Positions 56,866-64,000 of a DNA stretch of 64,000 nt are shown piece by piece. The stretch is from Ampullaceana balthica (taxonomy: Eukaryota > Mollusca > Gastropoda > Lymnaeidae). The stretch's first letter is position 1. Each line of letters starts with the position of its first letter. Location of the stretch: the NCBI GenBank assembly GCA_944989445.1, contig CALYLW010000136.1, forward strand, positions 1,209,913 to 1,273,912, given 5' to 3'. The notes beneath the pieces were generated by a model that saw only the letters and a program-made list of their open reading frames with translations, was not told the DNA's origin and did no database searches. A program made the translations under genes and the position numbers.

Positions 56866-56941
56866 GTCTAGAAATAATCATGACTCACAAACACAATTGT
56901 TAATCATTAGTTTTAAAAAAAGAAACAGCTGAAAAATTTTG

Positions 56942-57207
56942 TCACGTCATTCGCTTGTTTACAGCAACAAGTTTGAAATTCGCCATGACTGTCTGACTTT
57001 CATAACTGACTTTGGAAAAAAAGCGGGTGCAGTTAAATACATATCCGTGTTGCAGGCTTTGGAAAGTATTAGGTTTCTTTTCAATATAATTACTACATTG
57101 TATTTCTAATACACTACAGACGAAAGAATATTGGGTCCTTTTAAGTACTAAACTACATATATTGTACTCTCCTGTTGGGCAGGATACGTTATTACTATGG
57201 AACAAAC
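56942..57207 (-). CDS. Ig gene 4 exon: Ig-like domain
   Basis: Acceptor TTAAAATTCAG before 57207, phase 1. The frame reads LFHSNNVSCPTGEYNICSLV, QYSFVCSVLEIQCSNYIEKK, GYVFNCTRFFSKVSYESQTV and FKLVAV, with a stop at 56942. Cysteine spacing and the closing -NFKLVAV resemble the whole-domain Ig exon of gene 1 (-SFVLKLI). The best donor in reach (GCT|GTAAAC, after 56963) gives phase 0, which does not fit the phase-1 terminal exon, so the locus may be damaged or an exon is missing. Sequon NCT is present. Confidence 0.5.
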
Positions 57208-57524
57208 CTGAATTTTAATTTTTAATTTAAGAAATGCATCGACCTAATCACGTTTTATTTAACAAGAAAACATTTTTGTATAAACTTAAGTACATTCATC
57301 TTAATTAAGTAAAAAAAATCTAAAGAATTAAAACCTTTTATGTTCCTTATTAAGGAGTTGCTAATTTTAAAACGTGTGCCTGATAATATCAATCGGTTCT
57401 TAACGAGTATTAGAAAAAAAAATAAATGAAAAATGAAACGTCTTGGTTTCATCAATGAAGCATTTAGAACAAAATCTTTCGTAATTTTTTCATTTTTAAA
57501 AAAAAGTTTAGACTTAATCGTCAC

Positions 57525-57646
57525 CAAAAAAAGAGTAATTTGATTCATTTCTTTTTGTTTGACTGTGCATAAAAAGCTGCCTGCTTCTTCATGGAGAAAA
57601 AGTTCTGACAACGGCACATAGCACCTGCCATAGCCTCTGATTGAAT
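57525..57646 (-). CDS. Ig gene 4 exon: Ig half B
   Basis: Acceptor TTATTGTACTTAG before 57646, phase 1. Encodes SIRGYGRCYVPLSELFLHEE and AGSFLCTVKQKEMNQITLFL; EEAGSFLC is the E/D-x-G-x-[YF]-x-C turn of Ig strand F. It ends at donor G|GTGACG (57524). A run of seven Ts just before it makes the exit phase 0 instead of 1; one extra T would restore phase 1. The break may be real or an assembly error in the homopolymer. Confidence 0.5.
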
Positions 57647-57722
57647 CTAAGTACAATAATGTAACGTCCTTCCTACATATGCATCACATCGCCCACAACT
57701 CTTTAACTTTCAAAGGTGTATA

Positions 57723-58312
57723 AAGGGGCGGATTAAGACTGCACGGGGCCCCATGGCTGCAATTCAAACTGGGGCCCTATCCAGCCAGCGTCCCTTTAAA
57801 TAAAATGACTGCTAGCAGCTAATATAAGACTGTATCTTGTAACTAAATAGTTCATCGGTTCCTTTAACATACTTTGTCTGTACTACGGGATCGGCCTTCC
57901 CCAGCCAAAGATTATTCATGAAAAAATGGAATAGGAAGAAATAACTGTTTGCCGGTATCCTAATATTGAGTGTAAAAATACAATTTAAAAAAAAATATTT
58001 GTGCCCACGGCGGGAATCGATCGCGTGACCGCTAGCACAGCAGGGTCGACTTTCTACCTCAAGACCACACGAGCCTGATGAAAAAGTGAAGTTTTAAAAT
58101 ATAAACAATAATCTTTAATATTTTCTCTTAGTGAGAGCTATAAAATCAGTTTTTTAAAATTAATTTATTTAATTTATGATATTTTCAGGAATTCATGCAA
58201 ACATTTGTCCATCTTTCTTATAAAATATACTAAATTTGGGGGCCCCTAATCATCGGGGGCCCCTGGCTTTAGCCCGTTCAGCCCCCCACCCCTTAATCTG
58301 CCATAGTCATAG
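57723..58312. mobile_element. hAT-like element, 590 bp
   Basis: Ends AAGGGGCGGATTAAG and CTTAATCTGCCATAG, flanked by perfect 8-bp copies GGTGTATA (57715-57722 and 58313-58320). GGGGCCC-type blocks lie near both ends. A tRNA-like sequence is inside. Confidence 0.7.
58002..58075 (-). other. tRNA-like sequence inside the hAT element
   Basis: The minus strand reads GGCTCGTGTGGTCTTGAGGT (A-box-like), ACCCTGCTGTGCTAGCGGTC and GATCGATTCCCGCCGTGGGC (B-box-like). Stems are imperfect; relic or SINE head. Confidence 0.4.
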
Positions 58313-58707
58313 GGTGTATACTTGGCAGAAATCGAACGGTATATTATACCTCAAGTGTAGTGCTGTTCAAACAGGTAATCCCTCCCCACATAGTACTTAA
58401 CTATCTACTGAGTATTATGGGTTGGCATGTTGCTCAAACAATAAAAACAAACAAACAGAGGACCTTTTACCTTGCTAATGGTTTCTATTGAGCAAATATT
58501 TATTCTCTTATTACGAATCAAAATAACATTTCAGTGTGACACAACCCTCCAGGTTCTTGTGCTTTAACAATAATACTTACCACCGATTACCGCCGATGAC
58601 GATCATTCCAACACTTGTACATAGTAAATTTTTTAAAATTATTATTTTTTTTTAAAAGTTGGTGTTCCGGAATTTATCTTTAGATAATAATAAACAATAT
58701 TTACTTT
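58313..58707. other. interval without a recognised gene
   Basis: AT-rich; no exon or repeat boundary identified. Confidence 0.4.
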
Positions 58708-58891
58708 GGTTTCCAAAGTGGCGTAGCTAGGGGAGGGAGAGAGGAGTCCAAATTCGAAAGTACCACCAGGCCCCCTCAAGAGGTGGGCCCCCAAAGGAGT
58801 TTTCATTATCTCATGTCATGATGTCTAATCTCAAAATGAAGGGCCCCCCAAATAGGCCAAGCCCCCAAGCCCCAAATCCCTAGCTACGCCA
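58708..58891. mobile_element. MITE with AGTGGCGTAGCTAGGG ends
   Basis: AAGTGGCGTAGCTAGGGG and CCCTAGCTACGCCACTG are inverted over 16 bp. The interior is rich in GGGCCCCC. Flanks GGTTTCCA and GATTTCCG are similar. Non-coding. Confidence 0.7.
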
Positions 58892-59586
58892 CTGGATTTC
58901 CGTCAGCAGAATATATATTAGAGATCAACGAATTCTATTAAATGGGCACTGATTCATACTTTTCTATAGTCCACAAAATTTATATACAGGGTCACGCTGC
59001 AATCTTGGAAATATTAACAAAGTATCATAAATATAGATTTTATATTTTATGGTTCAATATTTTTGTCAGATTTGTTTTTATTTCTTGAATATCATTTTAT
59101 TAGTAGCATGGTTCCTTTAAATAACCATTGCTGCATTTTCTTCATACTGTTTCCATTACAACAAAGACAAACTGCTTGTGGTTCTGGTGAGTGACTGAAG
59201 GAATAGATTGAACACTTTCCACTGTACTTTATGTCTCATTTGTTTATCACACTTAGATTTTTTTTTAAAAAAATTATTAAACCACGTGTAGGAACGTTTA
59301 TTTATTTATAAATACAAGCTTATCTACCCATCTATCCCGGGGGGAGGGGTGTGTGCATAGACTCGAGTCTAACGTTATTGTTACTTGTAACACATTTTAC
59401 CATTTGAGGGGATGCGGACCATAAATACATTAACACTTGTAAATTAGTTAAAGATATGCTGCATTTATCACGTATGGAGGGAAGATAACCCGTAAAAAGT
59501 ATATCATGAAACTTGTTTTTTTTTAAACTGTACTTTTTGCGTCCGAATTCTTTCCTAAAGTTATATATATATATATATATATATAT
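58892..59586. other. interval without a recognised gene
   Basis: AT-rich; ends in an (AT)n run at 59560-59586. Confidence 0.4.
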
Positions 59587-60385
59587 TAGGGCTGTTATCG
59601 ATTAATTTTATTTTAATCGTTAACTTTTGAAAAATTAATCGATAATTAATCGATAATTTCGATTAAATCCAAAAATACACATTTATGACATCATTAAACT
59701 AAAAATTCCAAGGGAAGTAACAAAAACAGGTAATTGACATTTTTAATTTATTGAGGTATTTCCCCTGTCTCAATGACATTGAAAAATGAGAATATTTTTA
59801 ACTAAATGTTATGTCTTTAAATTTTAAATCCACACAAAAAATTGAAATCAAAGTTATGCATACAATGGAAACAATGTCTAACTCAATATCAACAATGGAA
59901 AATATTGCTAAGTCTCATTTCTCAAGTGTTATATATAACGGTACAATGAGACGCGTTCTTGTAAAAAAAAATGTATCTTTGAAAACTAATTACAATGTTA
60001 ATTTAAAAAAAAATATTTTAAAAAAAGGATCAGGATTTGTAATTAACAAAACTTTTGCTCAACTTTCCAGTTATATGTCTAAATTTAACTGTGCTGATGG
60101 AACTGATGCTATCACTGTCTGCCATTTTTAGTTGACGTCAGCAGGCCCACATAAATTAATAAAATACATTGTAATATTAGGCGGGAGAAGTTTGTACGTC
60201 AAAAAAAAATTATTATTATTTATTAATAATTAATTATTTATTAATAAAATATTTTTTGAAATATTATAAATATTTTCTTTAATTTTAATCGAATTTTTAT
60301 CGATTAAAATTATTTTAATCGATATTTAATCGATAAAATTTTTAACGATTAATCCAGAGATTAATCGATAATTTCCGCAGCCCTA
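59587..60385. mobile_element. hAT-type element, 0.8 kb, non-autonomous
   Basis: Ends TAGGGCTGTTATCGATTAAT and GATAATTTCCGCAGCCCTA, the same ends as 15391/19584 but swapped, between AT runs. The open stretch at 59811-60131 is low-complexity and shows no BED or hAT motif. Confidence 0.7.
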
Positions 60386-60599
60386 ATATATATATATAAA
60401 GTGGCTTCATCTCATAGATTTTACTTATTATCATATATCTTCAAAGAATAACAAATTGCAGCTAATTTACGTGGACAAAGGTAGTATTTACGTTTTTTAA
60501 ACTGTATAATTAAATTGAAAGAGACCACTGCAATAAATGTTTAACAGCTCGACTGGAACCCTTGAAAGTTTTGAAAGGGAAAGTTAATGTTTTTAATCA

Positions 60600-61150
60600 C
60601 AATTTATCGCAAAAGTAAGATTATTAGCAACCCTTAATTTCACAGGGGAGTAGAGTAAATGTGGGTGACTTGAGTTCACTACACGGGAACACTAAAAATT
60701 GCGCGTGGAATCTGAAACGTGCGGATAAGAGTACCCCGTGTCTCACTGAACTTTGATCATATAATCCGGGTTGAAGTTTAAAATATCTGGAACTTACTAG
60801 GGAGCGTGGTCTAAAGCGGATCTCTACCTTTCCAAGAACAAATCGAACTCTCTCGGTCAATCTCGTCAACGTGATCGATATTATCAGCAATCTTCAATGA
60901 TATGAATTTTTTTTTATGTCTACGTTAAAGATATTATGTCTAGCGGAACCCATCCTGGAAGATTGAACATACATGGGTGCACCGCGATGTGCCAGATATC
61001 TACCAATATCCGGGTTCTGTGGCACCCACCACAACCAATCGGAACAGGACATGCGCTGGTATATAATCAGCCCGCCACTGATCGAAATGTTAATAGAATA
61101 CAAAGGAGTTGGTACTCTTTCAGCCATACAGAAAGAATTTAAAAAAGGTG
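60600..61150. other. GC-richer block, candidate 5' exon of gene 2 or half A of gene 4
   Basis: Clearly more GC-balanced than its surroundings and open in several frames. Minus strand: the phase-1 stretch 60983-61114 gives PTPLYSINISISGGLIIYQR, MSCSDWLWW and NPDIGRYLAHR, Ig-half-A-like and of similar length (132 bases), but with weak borders. Plus strand: AAAAAAG|GTGAAT at 61147 is a good donor that could end a non-coding first exon of gene 2. I cannot decide between them. Confidence 0.25.
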
Positions 61151-61533
61151 AATAATATATATTTTTATAAAGGTTTAAGCGCTCGCCTACTTGTAAAGTT
61201 AAGAAATGCATATGATAAAGGTTGATTAGTGTAATAATAGTTATTCAACAAAAGAATTGATATGTAAAAAACGCCAATGAATATGTTTTTTTTACTTTTT
61301 ACAATAATTATAAAATTAAAATACATGTTTGAATTTTTAAAATTTAATTTATATTTATTATGGGATGTTCAATTTTTTAATATTTTATTTTAGTTTGATT
61401 TAATTAAAAAATTTTTTTTAAAAACTTTTTGAAAACAAAAAAAGTTTAGATAAGTTTTAAAATAACCAGTGAAAAATCATTTGTTTATATATCAAAACAA
61501 AATTTTATGTTCAGAGGCCTAACCAAAGTCAAG

Positions 61534-61591
61534 ATGAACGTCAGGAAAATTTGTGGTTCTTCTATTTTGATGGCTGTCCTCACTTTGACAC
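61534..61591 (+). CDS. Ig gene 2 exon 1: signal peptide
   Basis: ATG at 61534, MNVRKICGSSILMAVLTLT, then donor C|GTAAGA in phase 1. A basic n-region and hydrophobic core make a standard signal peptide. An acceptor-like TTTTATGTTCAG at 61515 suggests an upstream untranslated exon. The gene faces away from gene 4 (divergent). Confidence 0.65.
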
Positions 61592-61742
61592 GTAAGAAAA
61601 TAACTTCTCCTCGTTGCCACCATTTGTTTATAATACAATTTTAAAAGCCACATTACAAGTGAAAGATTTTTTTAATGTACATAAGTAATTTGAAAAATTT
61701 AAAATCATTTGAAAAATCATTTCTTGTTTTTTTCCTGAGCAG

Positions 61743-61778
61743 TAAATGATTTCTGCGTGACGCCAGCAAGCGCCGCCA
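61743..61778 (+). CDS. Ig gene 2 exon 2: 36-base linker exon
   Basis: Acceptor TTTTTTCCTGAGCAG, donor GTAAGT, phase 1 both sides; encodes L-NDFCVTPASAA. This should be the N-terminus of the mature protein, with one free cysteine. Confidence 0.6.
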
Positions 61779-61784
61779 GTAAGT

Positions 61785-62360
61785 TTTTATTTTGTTTCTT
61801 TAATTGTAAATCATTTTGGTGACGGCGGGGTCCTGGGGGGGATATAGCTAGGCTTGGGCAGGTAGGGAATGGATATTTACTGCAAAGTTTTATTGACATC
61901 TAGCTCATACCTTTAACTGGATCCTGAAAACTTTGGATAAAGATGTATTTTGAAAAATGTGTTGGCTACTTGACATGTGTCATTTCTGAAATCCGTAACA
62001 CAAGTTTTGATAACACAGAAGAAAAATACAGAAAATAAAGCGGTGAAACTGACAATTTTTTCATGCCTAGTTCTTGTGCTATTCACGATTCTTAGGTTTT
62101 ACCCTGTACCATTTCTTTGTATAAAGTCGAGATGATTTGTTCGAAATAATTGAGAAGTATGTCTTGGTAAAACATTCTGGCATTCTATTGATATGAACCA
62201 GATCTATTTCTTTGATGACAGCGCAAACGTTGAACAAGGAATTAAGTCTTATTGCACTTTCATTGTGACATACATAGCTTTCATTCCGTCATACTGTTTG
62301 ATATTTCAGTTCATCATCTTAAACATTTCAATGTCATGTTTCATTTTGCATATGTTTATA
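61785..62360. other. Ig gene 2 intron 2, first part
   Basis: AT-rich intron; no exon border in phase. Confidence 0.5.
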
Positions 62361-62760
62361 CTAGCGTATCACCCGTCAATAATGACGGAAGTTTTCAGCT
62401 GAAATCTATTTATTTTATAAAAAATTGGCACTTTTTTTTAAAGGCGCCTACGGTGCCGACCTTTTCAAAAGCCCTACTAACTTGTCCTTGTTTGATAAAT
62501 ACGAAATATTAAACTTTTTGAAATGTACACAAAGTATTTTTTATTAGGGGTTGTAGGGCGCCTACGGCGCCCCCTTTGTTTTTTTTATTTTTATAATTAA
62601 CCATCATCAAATCCTCTTTTTACATTGATCCCTTTTCCAAAATTAAAATAGATGTATGAGCGAAAACAATGACGTCATATAATATTTTTTTACAGCGCAT
62701 CTTTAATTTGCACACCTTTTGATGCATTGGTGCAGTAATTTGGTTTTCCCTGCTTTCTAA
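62361..62760 (-). mobile_element. Helitron-like 3' ends in gene 2 intron
   Basis: On the minus strand hairpin CCGTCATTATTGACGG, GTGATACG, CTAG (62361-62364). A second end GGGCGCCGTAGGCGCCC, TACAACCC, CTAA lies at about 62543-62570. GTGCAGTAATTTGG and CTTTCTAAAATTAGTAGCG near 62730 recur at 13300 and 46580. Confidence 0.65.
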
Positions 62761-62997
62761 AATTAGTAGCGTCACGGACAGACATTACAAATTATATTGT
62801 TTAATATTATACATTTACTTATTTAAAAGCCTGGTTGCAGTCTCACCCCAATTATTTTATTTTATTTCATTTTGCAGTAATACAAATAAATATATCTCAT
62901 AAATTCTTGATGAGTTGTGATAAATCATTGACAACATTTACAAATGAGAAATTGTTGTTGTTATGGTTTTAATCAGCCTTTGTTTGTTTGGTCACAG

Positions 62998-63144
62998 CCA
63001 CTCCTCTGATTGGAAACTTTACAGTCAATGGCCAGACGGTAGTCACCGTAACCCAGACCCAAGCGACAAGCCTCACACTGGCGTGTTCAAAACTTGACAA
63101 CATCACCGACAATCCGAGCTGGACTTTAAAAGCCGTCAATTCAG
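62998..63144 (+). CDS. Ig gene 2 exon 3: Ig half A
   Basis: 147 bases, acceptor TTGGTCACAG, donor G|GTGAGT, phase 1 to 1. Encodes TPLIGNFTVNGQTVVTVTQT, SLTLACSKLDNITDNPSWTL and KAVNS. It has the first Ig cysteine (LAC), the strand C tryptophan and sequons NFT and NIT. NFTVN(G/N)Q and CSKLD tie it to genes 1 and 3. Confidence 0.75.
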
Positions 63145-63345
63145 GTGAGTTGTTGGGGATGGGGGGTGGGGGGGTGGTGGGGGGGAGGGAGGTGGGTGTG
63201 GGAGGGGTGGGATGGGGTGGGGGTGGGAGGGGGTGGGGGTGGGAGGGGGTGGGAGGGGATGGGGTGGGAGGGAGGTGGGGGTGGGAGGGGGTGGGAGGGA
63301 GGTGGGGGTGGGAGGGGTGGGAGGGAGGTGGCAGGGAATGCTGAA
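63145..63345 (+). repeat. G-rich minisatellite directly after the gene 2 donor
   Basis: About 190 bases of GGGAGGGGGTGGGGGTGGGA-type repeats (10-20 bp units), beginning about ten bases after the splice donor. G4 runs are spaced for G-quadruplex formation on the sense strand. Confidence 0.9.
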
Positions 63346-63969
63346 TGAAATTGTTTTTAAAAATGGGGGTGAAATTTAAAAAAAAATATATATAATGGTA
63401 CATATAAATTTAGATACATTTGTCACAGTGACATGTTAGCATACAAACAAATAAATAAATAAAAGTATCAATGGGGGTTTCGTTCATATAATATAACCGT
63501 TATCATTAGTTAGGTGTAAATTATACATCTGTAATAATGAGAAAAGAAAATATCAAGGGGGAAACAGTGGGGGTAGAGAGTAAGGAAAAGAAGTGGAAGG
63601 CAGCGAGGAGAGAGAAATGAAAACAGAGCGAGCAGCAGGACCTCGAGAATGAATGGGGAGAGGATAGAAAGACAAGAGGGAAGCGAGGGAAGGCAAGTAG
63701 AAGGATAAATAACAAGGAAACAAAAATTATGAGAAATATAGAGATCGAGCGTATAAGCATTTTGATGTGATAGTTTGTTGGAGTGCCTGTTCACCCATAG
63801 TTCAAAGCTATCCTTTTTCACGATTATAATCAACCAAATAGTCTGCATATTATTAAAGTTCTGTGTGTATTTAAGAATTAGTATTTAGAATGGACTTTAC
63901 CTTTAATTAAAATGGGATTAAACATTTATTTCTTCAATGTATTAATTATAAAATTCATTTCTAATCTAG
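63346..63969. other. Ig gene 2 intron 3, remainder
   Basis: Includes a purine-rich GAGA tract (63540-63720). No other exon. Confidence 0.5.
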
Positions 63970-64000
63970 GAAAATTTATATTTGGAGGCCCAGGGCTCAC
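63970..64000 (+). CDS. Ig gene 2 exon 4: start of Ig half B (cut by window end)
   Basis: Acceptor TTCATTTCTAATCTAG, phase-1 frame KFIFGGPGL. KFI is also the first tripeptide of half B in gene 3 (KFIYSDARSS). It is truncated at base 64000. Confidence 0.5.

Noticed and set aside
57255..57524. Extension of the gene 4 half B frame into a long hydrophobic open stretch
   Set aside because: AT-rich, low complexity, lies beyond a plausible donor and has no Ig or membrane-protein pattern beyond phenylalanine/leucine runs.
59811..60131. 106-codon open frame as a gene
   Set aside because: It lies entirely within a hAT-type element, is lysine/asparagine rich and has no BED finger or transposase motif.
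62969..63403. Proline-rich minus-strand frame (PPHP repeats) and glycine-rich plus-strand frames
   Set aside because: Both arise from the G-rich minisatellite; the true coding part is only the half A exon at 62998-63144.

Overview
This is animal nuclear DNA: AT-rich, full of introns, with no operons or ribosome binding sites and very dense transposons. I infer a lophotrochozoan, most likely a mollusc, but no ribosomal or mitochondrial marker is present, so that is a low-confidence guess.

The host genes I can support form a dispersed cluster of small immunoglobulin (Ig) domain surface proteins. Nearly all their exons start and end in phase 1, and one type of Ig domain is split into two short exons (half A, half B). 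Gene 1 (minus, 33.7-39.6 kb) assembles completely: signal peptide, one whole-exon Ig domain, one split Ig domain and a hydrophobic C-terminal exon with a five-residue tail, 263 residues in all. Gene 2 (plus, from 61.5 kb) has a signal peptide, a 36-base linker exon, half A and the first bases of half B before the window ends. Gene 3 (minus, 0.15-9.1 kb) has half A, half B and a last exon that looks like a GPI-anchor or very short membrane signal; its 5' exons were not found. Gene 4 (minus, 55.4-57.7 kb, perhaps to 61.1 kb) has Ig-like exons and a membrane exon whose 33-residue tail carries an ITIM-like LGYALV motif, but its splice phases do not all agree. Short-tailed and ITIM-tailed relatives side by side resemble paired activating/inhibitory receptor families.

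The rest is repeats. Elements with 8-bp target duplications (hAT type) lie at 12.1-13.7, 15.4-19.6, 20.1-20.9, 43.2-44.4, 47.4-49.9, 53.3-54.2, 57.7-58.3 and 59.6-60.4 kb; several hold decayed transposase. A truncated Tc1/mariner element lies at 6.2-7.0 kb. Many Helitron-type 3' ends (GC hairpin followed by CTAG) occur, often back to back. Two families of about 450-500 bp units with AAATCC(C/T)TTAT ends occur as tandem pairs or quadruplets, and share a core of about 55 bp with other repeats. Large palindromic elements lie at 1.9, 5.3 and 18.9 kb.

Tandem arrays are prominent: a 6.7-kb array of an 18-bp unit (23.0-29.75 kb), a 1.7-kb array of a 28-bp E-box unit (50.4-52.1 kb), an 83-bp array (55.6-56.9 kb) and several 14-35 bp minisatellites. 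Several lie in the Ig gene introns directly beside splice sites. The long reading frames in the 18-bp array are artefacts of a unit lacking stop codons in five of six frames.
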